A stretch of 11,176 bases of DNA, from positions 1 through 11,176 of the forward strand of contig CAZTCB010000036.1 in assembly GCA_964612455.1 (NCBI GenBank), written 5' to 3'. Every line of letters begins with the position of its first letter. The first letter of the stretch is position 1. Of this stretch, positions 1 to 7,684 are shown in pieces. The position numbers and the translations under genes are program-made. The notes under the pieces were generated by a model that saw only the letters and a program-made list of their open reading frames with translations, had not been told where the DNA came from and did no database searches. The stretch is from SFEB01 sp964612455. GTDB lineage: Bacteria; Bacillota; Clostridia; Christensenellales; CAG-314.

Positions 1-694
1 ATGAGTACGGAATATCGTGGTCCATACGGTATACGTTTGCGCGGGGGTTGTCCCAGGAGCGGAACACGGCCTTTACTGCCTCAAAGAGTTGTTCTTTGGG
101 ATCGGACGGAAAATCTTTGCCGAGTTGTTTTTTATACTCCGCCTTAAATTGATTGGCGAGAGTCTTGAGGTCGTCGGCAGTGAGGTCTACGTCAAAGGAC
201 ACGCCTTTTTCTTCCTTCATCTTGTCGATGAGTTTTTCAAAATATTTTTTACCGACCTCCATTACGACGTCGGAAAACATCTGGATAAATCTGCGATAGC
301 AGTCGTAAGCCCAACGGGGGTTGCCGGACTTGGCGGCGAGAGTCTCTACTACTTCTTCGTTGAGACCGAGGTTGAGTATCGTGTCCATCATGCCGGGCAT
401 CGACGCGCGCGCGCCCGAGCGAACGGAAACCAACAAGGGGTTTTCTTTGTCGCCGAACTTTTTACCGGTCTGCGTTTCCAGCTTGTCGATATACTCGAGT
501 ATCTGAGCCTGAATATCGTCGTTGATGCGTCTGCCGTCTTCGTAGTACTGCGTGCAAGCCTCGGTAGAAACGGTAAATCCGTAAGGAACGGGCAAACCGA
601 GGTTGTACATCTCTGCGAGGTTGGCACCCTTGCCGCCCAACAACTCTCTCATTTTGCCGTTGCCTTCACTAAACATATAAACGTACTTTTTCAC
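1..694 (-). CDS. ppdK: Pyruvate, phosphate dikinase (N-terminal part, cut by window edge)
   Basis: PPDK interconverts pyruvate, ATP and phosphate with PEP, AMP and pyrophosphate in the cytoplasm, a central glycolytic or gluconeogenic step in many anaerobes. Only the first 231 residues of a protein normally near 870-880 are present; the gene runs off the left edge. The nucleotide-binding domain is clear: GGKGANLAEM at residues 20-29 (Lys22) and SVRSGARASMPGMMDTILN at 90-108 (Arg92), which match the known ATP-site Lys22 and Arg92 of Clostridium symbiosum PPDK in position, then SWDNPRANVYR near 213-223. The start is a GTG at 692-694 preceded by AGGAGG with an 8-nt spacer; the next ATG is at codon 7 and has no ribosome site. 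It is the last gene on this strand, follows recO, and has its own promoter upstream. Identity is very secure. Confidence 0.96.
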   Translation of the reverse strand, partial: MKKYVYMFSEGNGKMRELLGGKGANLAEMYNLGLPVPYGFTVSTEACTQYYEDGRRINDDIQAQILEYIDKLETQTGKKFGDKENPLLVSVRSGARASMPGMMDTILNLGLNEEVVETLAAKSGNPRWAYDCYRRFIQMFSDVVMEVGKKYFEKLIDKMKEEKGVSFDVDLTADDLKTLANQFKAEYKKQLGKDFPSDPKEQLFEAVKAVFRSWDNPRANVYRMDHDIPYS

Positions 695-736
695 TGTATC
701 TTCCTCCTAAAAGAATACAAATTATTTAACTGACTT

Positions 737-765
737 ATTCTACCAAATTTTTTCGATTTTGCCAA
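737..765 (-). promoter_or_regulatory. Sigma-A promoter of ppdK
   Basis: On the minus strand TTGGCA (760-765) is followed after exactly 17 nt by TAGAAT (737-742), with TGG directly before the -10 giving an extended -10 element. It lies about 43 nt upstream of the ppdK GTG and just downstream of the likely recO terminator, so ppdK is probably transcribed separately from the recO operon. Seen directly in the sequence; activity is inferred. Confidence 0.75.
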
Positions 766-800
766 CAAAATAAACGCACTATTGCAAAAAAAATAGTGTG
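766..800 (-). terminator. Probable terminator of the yqfC-recO operon
   Basis: An imperfect 9-bp stem (775-783 with 792-800, including CACTATT/AATAGTG and one G-U pair) is followed on the minus strand by the T-rich run TTTATTTTG. The stem is A/T-rich and therefore modest. Closer to recO, at 815-826, lies a self-complementary CGCGCATGCGCG followed by TTTTT, which could form a short GC hairpin and help. Together they sit 25-90 nt after the recO stop and before the ppdK promoter. Confidence 0.45.
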
Positions 801-851
801 TTTATATTTAAAAACGCGCATGCGCGGTATTTTTTGTCCCGACTTAAGACT

Positions 852-1568
852 TTACAACAAAAATCCGAGACTATTGATACGCTTGACGAGGTGCTCCGTA
901 TACGTCGAAAGCGCCGCCAACATCCCTTTATATCTGTTTTCAAACTTCAACACGTTCAGTCGCTCGTACGGTGTCTCGTCAATCATTTTAAAACAGCTTA
1001 TTTCCGCCGAGGTGACGCGATAAACCGAGTTGACGCCTCTGCAATCCTCGCAAGACACTCCTCCGTCGTCAAGATTGAGATACAACGCCGAAAAAGTTTC
1101 GCTGCCGCAAACGTCGCATTTGTCAAACGAAAGCCCCACGCCTGCCGATTTAAGCCCCTCGAGCAAAAATTTGACGAGGACGAGTTTTGTCGGTTTTTCC
1201 GTCAGATATCTCATTGCGAGTACGAATTGAAAAAAAAGCCCGACGTCCGGTTGATTTTCTTGCAACACGGCGGCGCAAAACTCCGACATCGCGCACGCGG
1301 AGTAAAAAGCGTCGACGTCCCGCGAAACGGCGGAAAAACTCTCGATTTCCGTACAATCGGTTACGGTGTATCTGCCGCCTTTTTCTACGACCTGATACTC
1401 GCCGAAACAAAAAGGCTGAGCGCAAAACCGCAGTTTTGCCTCCGCCTTTCTCACGCCCCTTACCCGAGCGGAAAATTTACCGTTTTCCGCACCGAAAAGG
1501 AGCAGTATTTTGTCGTTGTCGAGATAATCGACCGCTTTTAAACATACCGCTTTAAAGCTCTTTGTCAT
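852..1568 (-). CDS. recO: DNA repair protein RecO
   Basis: RecO loads RecA onto SSB-coated single-stranded DNA in the RecFOR recombination and repair pathway and anneals complementary strands. The 238-residue protein has the family length. The N-terminal OB-fold region (about 1-80) contains the typical ENGKFSARVRGVRK stretch. The helical C-terminal part carries a four-cysteine zinc site, C151-x2-C154 and C173-x2-C176 (CDVCG ... CEDC), as in many Firmicutes RecO proteins. The start ATG is preceded by GGAGG at 6 nt. It overlaps the last codons of the tiny yqzL gene by 17 nt, so translation is probably coupled. It is the last gene of the operon that begins with yqfC. Position after era/yqzL and the zinc motif make the call firm although RecO sequences diverge widely. 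Confidence 0.93.
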   Translation of the reverse strand: MTKSFKAVCLKAVDYLDNDKILLLFGAENGKFSARVRGVRKAEAKLRFCAQPFCFGEYQVVEKGGRYTVTDCTEIESFSAVSRDVDAFYSACAMSEFCAAVLQENQPDVGLFFQFVLAMRYLTEKPTKLVLVKFLLEGLKSAGVGLSFDKCDVCGSETFSALYLNLDDGGVSCEDCRGVNSVYRVTSAEISCFKMIDETPYERLNVLKFENRYKGMLAALSTYTEHLVKRINSLGFLL

Positions 1569-1659
1569 CTCCGTCCTCCGAAAGCCGTTTAAACAAACTG
1601 TAATAAGCCGGGTTGCCCGTCTTTACAAACATCTGCCACGCAAGTTTTTTTTCGTCCAT
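1552..1659 (-). CDS. yqzL: YqzL family small protein (35 aa)
   Basis: A 35-residue open frame lies between era and recO, exactly where Bacillus has yqzL. It begins MDEKKLAWQMFVKTGNPAYY and continues SLFKRLSEDGDDKEL; the W-x-x-F-x-x-TGNPxxYxLFK pattern is the YqzL signature. The ATG at 1657-1659 has GGAGG 8 nt upstream, as good a ribosome site as its neighbours. It overlaps the recO start by 17 nt. The same ten bases (CGGAGGACGG) precede both the yqzL and recO starts. Function is unknown in the family. The 85 nt between era and this gene (1660-1744) show no clear promoter or terminator to me. Confidence 0.82.
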   Translation of the reverse strand: MDEKKLAWQMFVKTGNPAYYSLFKRLSEDGDDKEL

Positions 1660-1744
1660 CTCGCCGTCCTCCGCAGTAGTAATTTTTAACAACAAAACCC
1701 GTTAATATACGGCTTACGGCAAAACAAAACGAGACAACCGGCAA

Positions 1745-2653
1745 TCAATCCAAATCTTTTTTATTGTAGCCTATTTCGTTGAGCAGACGCTCGCTGTTGC
1801 GCCAATCCTCCTTGACGCGCACCCAAAGGTCGAGACGGACGCGCGCATCGAGCATCTTTTGAATACTTTCACGCGCCGCCGAGCCTATTTTCTTTATCAT
1901 CTGACCGTTTTTGCCGAGTACTATCGACTTGTGCGACGCTTTTTCGACTATCACGTCGGCGTCTATTTCCCAACGGTTTTCCTGCTCGTCGAAAGTCATC
2001 TTGTTGAGGCTGATACCTACGCCGTGAGGGACTTCTTCGTCAAGACAAAGCAAGGTTTTTTCTCTTATTTCCTCGCACACCAAAAAACGCTGGGGACGGT
2101 CGGTGACGTAGTCTTCGTCAAAGTACGCCTTGTCGTCGCCGAGGTAGGTTTTGAGATGATTTTTCAACTCCTCGACGCCCCTGTTTTTTCGCGCGGAGAC
2201 GGCAAATACCTCTTTGATACAGTCGTATTCGTTGAGCTTTGAAAGCTCCCGCATCATTTTTTCCGGCTGCGATATATCCGTTTTGGTAACGGCGACGACC
2301 AGCGGCGAGTTGATTTTGCCGTACTTGTCGACAAGTTCCAAATCCGCCCGTTTAATACCGTCGTGCCCGTCTATGACCAACAAAACGCAATCCACGTCCA
2401 CTACCGCCTGCTCTATGCTCTTTACCATAAAGTCGCCCAACAAAGTCTTTGGGTTAAGCGAACCGGGAGTATCGACAAAAATCATCTGGCACTCCTCGTC
2501 CGTCCATATGCCGAGTATATTTTCGCGCGTGGTCTGCGGCTTGGGACTGACTATACTTATTTTTTGTCCGACGAAAGCGTTGACCAGCGTCGACTTGCCG
2601 GCATTGGCTCTGCCGACCACCGCAATAAATCCCGATTTAAAGTTTTCTTTCAT
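1745..2653 (-). CDS. era: GTPase Era
   Basis: Era is an essential GTPase that binds the 3' end of 16S rRNA and guides 30S subunit maturation. The 302-residue protein has all GTPase motifs: G1 GRANAGKS (14-21), switch region with TTRENILGI (41-49), G3 DTPG (61-64), G4 TKTD (123-126) and G5 SAR (153-155). The C-terminal KH domain carries GKNGQMIKKIG (248-258). G1 reads GRANAGKS rather than the commoner GRPNVGKS; the catalytically important GKS is kept. The ATG starts 2 nt after the ybeY stop, and its ribosome site (GAGAGG) lies inside the last ybeY codons, so the two are likely translationally coupled. Pairing with ybeY, another 16S 3'-end maturation factor, is standard for Firmicutes. Confidence 0.98.
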   Translation of the reverse strand: MKENFKSGFIAVVGRANAGKSTLVNAFVGQKISIVSPKPQTTRENILGIWTDEECQMIFVDTPGSLNPKTLLGDFMVKSIEQAVVDVDCVLLVIDGHDGIKRADLELVDKYGKINSPLVVAVTKTDISQPEKMMRELSKLNEYDCIKEVFAVSARKNRGVEELKNHLKTYLGDDKAYFDEDYVTDRPQRFLVCEEIREKTLLCLDEEVPHGVGISLNKMTFDEQENRWEIDADVIVEKASHKSIVLGKNGQMIKKIGSAARESIQKMLDARVRLDLWVRVKEDWRNSERLLNEIGYNKKDLD

Positions 2654-2655
2654 AT

Positions 2656-3129
2656 TTACCTCTCGATAGAAAGCGACGTCAATATCGCCTCGGCAGTAGC
2701 CGACATTACCTTCTCCTGATTCTCGTCGACATGGTCGTATCCGAGCAAATGCAAAAATCCGTGCAACACGAGAAAAGCCACCTCTCTCTTGACGCCGTGT
2801 CCGTACTCCGCGGCTTGTTCCTTAGCCCTGTCAAGACAAACGACGATATCGCCGAGCATATACGCCCCCGTGGTCGGATTGACGTCTGCCTCGCACCCGT
2901 CTCCTATTTTTTCGCCGGGGTTGATGCTAAGATACGGAAAACTCAAAACGTCGGTAACGGCATCGACATTGCGTTGAGCGGCGTTGAGGGCTCGTATCTC
3001 GTCGGGCGAAACAAACCCGACGTTGACCTCGGTATCGTCGGGTTGAGCAAGGTAATTCAACGCTCTTTTCAATACCTTTCTGATAACCGTTCTGTTAAAA
3101 AAGCCTACGTTTGAAAAATTGATTTTCAT
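2656..3129 (-). CDS. ybeY: Endoribonuclease YbeY (rRNA maturation factor)
   Basis: YbeY is a zinc-dependent endoribonuclease involved in 16S rRNA 3'-end processing and ribosome quality control. The 157-residue length is normal. The zinc-binding motif HGFLHLLGYDH (123-133, His123, His127, His133) is intact, and the conserved RNVDAVTDVLSFP segment (53-65) is present. The start codon overlaps the pgpH stop as TAATG, so translation is coupled. In Bacillus dgkA and cdd lie between ybeY and era; here era follows directly. Confidence 0.97.
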   Translation of the reverse strand: MKINFSNVGFFNRTVIRKVLKRALNYLAQPDDTEVNVGFVSPDEIRALNAAQRNVDAVTDVLSFPYLSINPGEKIGDGCEADVNPTTGAYMLGDIVVCLDRAKEQAAEYGHGVKREVAFLVLHGFLHLLGYDHVDENQEKVMSATAEAILTSLSIER

Positions 3130-4583
3130 TATTTTTTCTCTCCGCCTGCCGCGCCGTTGTCTGTCGAAAGTTTCAACTCGGGGTACTTTACACGCTCGTG
3201 TTTGGTGCCGAGGTAGGTCGAAATAATGGTTTGCTTGATTATATCTATCTCTTTCATCGACAGTTCGCTGTTGTCAAACTGCCCGAAACTCATACGCTCG
3301 TCCACTATATTGTCCACTACTTTTTCCGCCGTGTTTCTGTCGTTAACGGACAACGAACGCAAAGTCGCCTCGCACGAGTCGGCAATCATCAGAATGCCGT
3401 TTATTTTTGACACGGGCGCGGGACCATCGTAACAATACTCGGTAACGGGCAGTTCGCCCTCCGTGTATTTTTTCGCCTTAAGATAAAAAAACTTCATGAC
3501 GAAAGTACCGTGGTGCTCGACTATGGCACTCTCTATTTCGGGCGGCAACTTGTACGCCCTCGCAAGACTGACGCCGTAACTGATGTGATTTTTTAAAAAC
3601 GAAATACTTATCTCGGGGGCAATTTCGTCGTGAGGGTTGTACCCGGCCTGATTTTCGCTGAAATACATCGGGTTTTGAAGTTTGCCGATATCATGGTAAC
3701 ACCCCGCGGCACGCGCAAGATAAGTGTTTTCGCCGATAGCCATTGCACACGCCTCCGCATAGTTGGCGACGGTAAGGCTGTGGCTGAACGTACCGGGCGC
3801 TTCTTTCAACAACCTGGCGAGCAACGGGTGGTTGGTGTTGGCGAGTTCTGCCAATCTGAAGTTGGTAGTGATGTTAAATATCCTTTCCACCAACGGCACG
3901 AGCAAAAACGTCGCCATAATATCAAAAATACCGCCGAGGCATGCCATCGACGCGTTGCGCGTATACGTTATCCAATCAAAGTCGCCGGCGTCGTCGAATA
4001 TAAAGTAAAACATCGTCACGACCAGCACTCCCACTGCGGCTACTTTTAAAGCCGTGGCAAGATAACTGACTCTGTCTTTGTGACGTTTTTCGCACAACAT
4101 CACGACCGTTATCGTCGCAAGCCCCAAAAACAGGCATAGCAACGACTCGGCACACGTTATATACGACTCGAATACGTATTGGGATATAAAAAACGTCAAC
4201 AATTGCGAAATATTGACGTATACGGCAAGTTTCAAACCGACCAATTGCGCAAGAATGAGAATACACATCGCAAAGGGCACAAAACAATAGTTTACCTGCA
4301 TCGTAAAATGAATCACGACGTAACTGACGACGAATACCGCGTACACCGCACCGATACGTCTCGTGCTGTCTTTGCCGTGCTTTTCCGTCTTAAAAAAGTA
4401 CACGACAAACAGTACGAAAAACATGGCGACAAGGGCACAAAACGCCAATATCGACACCCATTGCCCGCTTATATACGCGTCTCTCATGACGGTAAGCACC
4501 AAAAAAGCCACCGTTATAAGGTACGTCATTATCGTCAACAGAGCAATGTGCAGTTTTTGATTAGACCTGATTTCCGTTTTCAT
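3129..4583 (-). CDS. pgpH: 7TM-HD phosphohydrolase, PgpH/YqfF type, without the extracellular sensor domain
   Basis: PgpH-type proteins are membrane phosphodiesterases that degrade the second messenger cyclic di-AMP. The cytoplasmic HD domain (about 240-465) is complete: H268 in GTFSHSLTVAN, HD at 297-298 in YHDIGK, H333, H357-H358 in EHHG and D402 in IADS. These spacings match the metal ligands described for Listeria PgpH. About eight hydrophobic segments precede it (roughly 12-33, 42-64, 76-96, 98-121, 124-138, 147-164, 177-197, 212-235), fitting the usual first TM plus the seven-TM block. What is missing is the roughly 240-residue extracellular domain (7TMR-HDED) between TM1 and TM2: only about nine residues (RDAYISGQW) remain. 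The protein is therefore 484 aa instead of about 700. The start is secure: ATG with AAGGAG 5 nt upstream and phoH ending 15 nt before it, which leaves no room for a longer N terminus. Confidence 0.93.
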   Translation of the reverse strand: MKTEIRSNQKLHIALLTIMTYLITVAFLVLTVMRDAYISGQWVSILAFCALVAMFFVLFVVYFFKTEKHGKDSTRRIGAVYAVFVVSYVVIHFTMQVNYCFVPFAMCILILAQLVGLKLAVYVNISQLLTFFISQYVFESYITCAESLLCLFLGLATITVVMLCEKRHKDRVSYLATALKVAAVGVLVVTMFYFIFDDAGDFDWITYTRNASMACLGGIFDIMATFLLVPLVERIFNITTNFRLAELANTNHPLLARLLKEAPGTFSHSLTVANYAEACAMAIGENTYLARAAGCYHDIGKLQNPMYFSENQAGYNPHDEIAPEISISFLKNHISYGVSLARAYKLPPEIESAIVEHHGTFVMKFFYLKAKKYTEGELPVTEYCYDGPAPVSKINGILMIADSCEATLRSLSVNDRNTAEKVVDNIVDERMSFGQFDNSELSMKEIDIIKQTIISTYLGTKHERVKYPELKLSTDNGAAGGEKK

Positions 4584-4598
4584 TTTTTCTCCTTCGTT

Positions 4599-5567
4599 TT
4601 ATTTTTTATCCGTTTTTTCGTTTTTTTCGTAAGCCTTCACTATCGCCTGAACGAGAGGATGCCTGACGACGTCTTTCTCCGTCAACGCCGTAACCGATAT
4701 CCCGTCGATGTTTTTCAATATACCGACAGCCTCGCGCAATCCGCTCTTTTTGCCGTCGGGCAAATCCGTCTGCGTAAGGTCCCCCGTGACGACCATACGG
4801 CTGTTTTCGCCGAGACGGGTTAAAAACATCTTCATCTGCTCGCGCGTGGTGTTTTGCGCCTCGTCGAGAATGATGAATGCGTTGGACAAAGTCCTGCCGC
4901 GCATATACGCCAACGGCGCAACCTCTATGGCACCGCGCTCGATAAGTTTTTGATAAGTCTCGAGCCCGAACATCTCTTGCAATCCGTCGTAAAGCGGACG
5001 AAGATACGGGTTTACTTTTTCTTGTAAATCACCCGGTAAAAAACCAAGCTTTTCTCCCGCTTCTACCGCGGGACGGGTGAGAATGATTTTGTCTATCTGT
5101 TTAGCCTTATACGCCGAGGCAGCCAAAGCAACGGCAAGATACGTCTTGCCCGTGCCGGCAGGTCCTACGGCTATGGTTATCGTGCTTTTTTTAATGGCTT
5201 CGACGTACTTTTTTTGTCCTACGGTCTTTGACTTTACGAGTTTGCCGCGAGTGGTTACCGCCACGACGTCATTGAGCAGCTGGTCCACTTCGTCGAGTTT
5301 CCCTTCGCACGCGCAATCGCACAAATACGTCACCCGTCCCAAGTCAATCGCGTCGTCTTTATTGATAAAACCGATAATTTTTTTGACCACCTGACGGGCA
5401 AGCTCCACGTTTTGCTCTTCTCCAGAAAAGCAAAGCTCACCCTTTACGTTGAGTACGTCCACGTTAAGTTTGCGTTTGATTTCGTTTACGTTTTCGTCGT
5501 ACGGGCCAAACAGTTTAACGAGCACGTCAAAATCCGGTGTTTCGATTTTATTTACGATATTTGCCAA
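4599..5567 (-). CDS. phoH: PhoH-like ATPase
   Basis: PhoH/PhoL proteins are cytoplasmic P-loop ATPases linked to RNA metabolism; their neighbours YbeY and Era support a ribosome-related role. The 322-residue protein has a small N-terminal KH-like region (about 12-70), Walker A GPAGTGKT (135-142), the TRPAVEAGEKLGFLPG segment (164-179) and Walker B IILDEAQNT (232-240), followed by TGDLTQTDLP (261-270). The best start is a TTG at 5565-5567, with GGAGGG formed by the final codons of yqfD; no in-frame ATG fits better. It starts one base after the yqfD stop, so coupling is likely. Confidence 0.96.
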   Translation of the reverse strand: MANIVNKIETPDFDVLVKLFGPYDENVNEIKRKLNVDVLNVKGELCFSGEEQNVELARQVVKKIIGFINKDDAIDLGRVTYLCDCACEGKLDEVDQLLNDVVAVTTRGKLVKSKTVGQKKYVEAIKKSTITIAVGPAGTGKTYLAVALAASAYKAKQIDKIILTRPAVEAGEKLGFLPGDLQEKVNPYLRPLYDGLQEMFGLETYQKLIERGAIEVAPLAYMRGRTLSNAFIILDEAQNTTREQMKMFLTRLGENSRMVVTGDLTQTDLPDGKKSGLREAVGILKNIDGISVTALTEKDVVRHPLVQAIVKAYEKNEKTDKK

Positions 5568-5568
5568 A

Positions 5569-6696
5569 TTACCCTCCGTTAGCAGCGTTTTGCTCTATTA
5601 TTACCTTTGCGGTGACAAACGTTTCGTTGCCGGCAGTATGGACGGCGTAGGTCACGCCTTGCAGTTGATTGCTACCCGTTACCTCTTTTAATCCGTCGTA
5701 TGCCTGTGCTTTCAGTTTTTCTAAACAAGAGTCCAGAGTGTTTTTTCTGACGACCGTCTCGGTTTCGTACACCGTTTCGTACTCAACCGTTATACCGAGA
5801 GGAAAAAGTCTCTTTGTCGTCGTCTGAACGCTGTACTCGCCAAACTCGATTTTTTTGTCGTACGGCGTCACGTAGTTAAAAATCTTAAGCCTTTTTCGTT
5901 TTAAAACGTTACCCGTCACGGTCGTTTCGACGACTTCGGGTGAAAACCTCACCGAAAAAGAATACTCCGTATTCGTCCATACTTCGCCGATTGCCGTTGC
6001 GGTTTCGCTCGTGCCGTCGGCAAAAACGTTTTCTCCGCGTATCAGCACCTGACCTTTTTTTATCGTGTCGCCCGCCTTGACGAGCGGAGTGCCGTTGACA
6101 ACCGATATCCGCGTAACCACCCCGTCACATGACGATACTACGTCTTTTTTCTCTTTCAAATCATTCGGCAGAGGCGCATCGGACAATTTTTCGACGGTGA
6201 TAAAAAGCGTACTCCCCTTTTTTGCCGCAAAAGCGTATTTTACGTCGGGCAAAGCCACGCACAAGGCGTTTTCGACGCGGTCGAGGTTGACGGAACGCAT
6301 TGCGCACCCTCTTTTTACCCCTATCTCAGCCAACGCTTCGACGATATCCTCCGTCATGTCTTGCGGCGCGTTTATTTCGACGTCGAGGCACACCCCTCCG
6401 AGAAAGAAAGCCGACGCCACCGCGACAAAAACGAATATAAACGCCAAAGCGTGTTTTTTTACGCTTTTTAAAAAACCGTAAAGTCCCACTCCACCTATTA
6501 TTTTTACATTATAGCACTTTTTTTTAAGATAGGCAACTACCTTTGCGCAATCTTTACGTTTTACGCAAAAAGTAATGCGTTTTTTTTCAACGAAACCGAC
6601 GTCAAACAGCTCGACTCCTACCTTTTCTATCTCAATCAACGCCCGACAGAGGTTTAAACCCTCCGCCTCCAACCTGACCTTAGCCAATAGACTCAT
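5569..6696 (-). CDS. yqfD: Sporulation protein YqfD
   Basis: YqfD is a membrane protein needed for efficient sporulation, made in the mother cell in Bacillus; its biochemical role is unclear. The 375-residue product has an N-terminal domain (1-75) with the family pattern of EAEGLNLCRALIEI and FDVGFVEKKRITFCV, one membrane segment at about 82-102, and a C-terminal extracytoplasmic part with DGVVTRISVVNGTPLVKAGD (191-210) and KKGQVLIRGE (213-222). The start chosen is ATG 6694-6696, with GGAGG 6 nt upstream; a TTG six codons earlier is in frame but would place the ribosome site inside the gene. It overlaps the end of yqfC by 17 nt. Confidence 0.92.
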   Translation of the reverse strand: MSLLAKVRLEAEGLNLCRALIEIEKVGVELFDVGFVEKKRITFCVKRKDCAKVVAYLKKKCYNVKIIGGVGLYGFLKSVKKHALAFIFVFVAVASAFFLGGVCLDVEINAPQDMTEDIVEALAEIGVKRGCAMRSVNLDRVENALCVALPDVKYAFAAKKGSTLFITVEKLSDAPLPNDLKEKKDVVSSCDGVVTRISVVNGTPLVKAGDTIKKGQVLIRGENVFADGTSETATAIGEVWTNTEYSFSVRFSPEVVETTVTGNVLKRKRLKIFNYVTPYDKKIEFGEYSVQTTTKRLFPLGITVEYETVYETETVVRKNTLDSCLEKLKAQAYDGLKEVTGSNQLQGVTYAVHTAGNETFVTAKVIIEQNAANGG

Positions 6697-6946
6697 ATCC
6701 GACCTCCGCGACAACGCCTACGACCAGCGCATACCCGTACGAAAATCGACCGATAACGAGATTTTTCCCTTTTACGAAAAAATTGCGACCTTTGGTAGCC
6801 TTAAATACTATTTTTTCCGAAGAAAAAAATTTCAGACCTTTGTGCCCCTCCACCGCGACGGCGGCGTCGTCGTACAAAATGCACTTGATACCGACGAGTG
6901 AGCCAAAAGCAAGATTTTGTTCGTTGTTGTCTTTGCTCCCGAGCAT
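6680..6946 (-). CDS. yqfC: Sporulation protein YqfC (YabP/YqfC family)
   Basis: YqfC belongs to the YabP/YqfC family of small sporulation proteins. The 88 residues show the family core: GHKGLKFFSSEKIVF (34-48), then GRNFFVKGKNLVI (53-65) and repeated short beta-type segments ending VVGVVAEVGYESIG. The start ATG is preceded by GAGGTG 5 nt upstream. It is the first gene of the yqfC-recO block and overlaps yqfD, with which it is usually paired. Only 44 nt separate it from the terminator of the upstream gene, and I see no confident promoter in that space. Confidence 0.88.
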   Translation of the reverse strand: MLGSKDNNEQNLAFGSLVGIKCILYDDAAVAVEGHKGLKFFSSEKIVFKATKGRNFFVKGKNLVIGRFSYGYALVVGVVAEVGYESIG

Positions 6947-6990
6947 ATTTCACCTCGTTAAGTATATGTCGACAAACGAAAGATTAATAT

Positions 6991-7017
6991 AAAAAAATCC
7001 GCCGCTTTACGCGACGG
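6991..7017 (-). terminator. Intrinsic terminator after the NYN-domain gene
   Basis: On the minus strand CCGTCGC, a GTAAA loop and GCGGCGG (6999-7017) form a 7-bp GC-rich stem with one G-U pair, followed by A and seven T (6991-6997). It starts 22 nt after the stop of the upstream gene and ends 44 nt before yqfC. Confidence 0.85.
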
Positions 7018-7038
7018 AGAGTTAAACCCATGCGGTCG

Positions 7039-7632
7039 TCAATCGTTTTTGACGGCGTTGTCTAACAATTGTTGAATTTCGTCGATAAGGAGACTCTCGG
7101 TGTTTTCGCCGTAATCCGTTTCCGCCTCGCGCTTGTCCGCGGGCAAAATCATATCCCCTACCGTATATTTACCGCTCGACTTTCTCGGAGCTTTGAGAAC
7201 GTCGACGATACCTATATCGATGACGTCGTCGATAAACTCGCGCGACTCCTCGTCTGCGTTGTCGAGAGCGATAACGGATATGCCTTTGCGATGAAGTTTA
7301 GAATACAAATAAACCATATCGGCGGGAGCGGCGATAACACACACGGTATTGACGTTTTGCGTATAGACCGTCTCCATGACGTCTACGAAAATACGAGGGT
7401 CAAATACTTTAGAGCCGCGTTTTTTTACGCGCATAGGCGTGGTGGTATCAAACCCGTAACTGTTTGCCCGGGAGATAATGGCGACATGCTTACGGTCAGA
7501 GACACCGTATACCTTGCCGTACACGATATTGCCTCTCAGTTTAAGCTCCTCGACGGCGTTTTCAAAATACGTCGTATTGATATTACAATTGTCAAGGTCT
7601 ATAAACAATGCTATATTTTTGTCGTTTTCCAT
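7039..7632 (-). CDS. NYN/PIN-like domain protein with altered active site
   Basis: This 197-residue protein resembles LabA/DUF88-type NYN domains, which share the PIN nuclease fold. Supporting features are the N-terminal IALFIDLDNCNI (7-18; D12 and D14), YGKVYGVSDRK (38-48), KRGSKVFDPRIFVDVMETVY (71-90; D84) and the strand-helix segment VCVIAAPADMVYLYSKLHRKGISVIAL. Most relatives have SGDSDF at the last motif; here it reads AAPADM, keeping only the second Asp (D105). RNA cleavage is therefore uncertain, and an RNA-binding or structural role is possible. The tail after about 148 is a charged linker ending in a short helix (180-193). The ATG at 7630-7632 is preceded by GGAGG 5 nt upstream; an upstream TTG overlaps that site and is rejected. 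It has its own promoter and terminator and so is probably monocistronic. Confidence 0.72.
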   Translation of the reverse strand: MENDKNIALFIDLDNCNINTTYFENAVEELKLRGNIVYGKVYGVSDRKHVAIISRANSYGFDTTTPMRVKKRGSKVFDPRIFVDVMETVYTQNVNTVCVIAAPADMVYLYSKLHRKGISVIALDNADEESREFIDDVIDIGIVDVLKAPRKSSGKYTVGDMILPADKREAETDYGENTESLLIDEIQQLLDNAVKND

Positions 7633-7655
7633 AAATACCTCCAAAAAACATTGGT

Positions 7656-7684
7656 ATTATACACCAAAAAAGCTCATTTGTCTA
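7656..7684 (-). promoter_or_regulatory. Sigma-A promoter of the NYN-domain gene
   Basis: On the minus strand TAGACA (7679-7684) is separated by 17 nt from a perfect TATAAT (7656-7661), 23 nt upstream of the ATG. The -35 lies within the last codons of the Ogg gene. Seen directly; use is inferred. Confidence 0.8.

Noticed and set aside
17..733. Long plus-strand open frame opposite the left-edge gene
   Set aside because: It is antisense to ppdK, whose motifs are unmistakable; the frame has no ribosome site and no family features.
815..826. Perfect 12-base palindrome CGCGCATGCGCG
   Set aside because: As a standalone regulatory site there is no supporting partner; it is more simply a weak hairpin near the end of recO and is mentioned with that terminator.
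798..1541. 247-codon plus-strand frame opposite recO
   Set aside because: Antisense shadow of recO; Arg/Lys-rich composition comes from the complement of the real gene.
6947..6990. Sigma-E-like or sigma-A-like -10 (CATATACT/TATACT) before yqfC
   Set aside because: The -10 would end 14-16 nt from the ATG, placing the start of transcription at the ribosome site, and no -35 with correct spacing is present.
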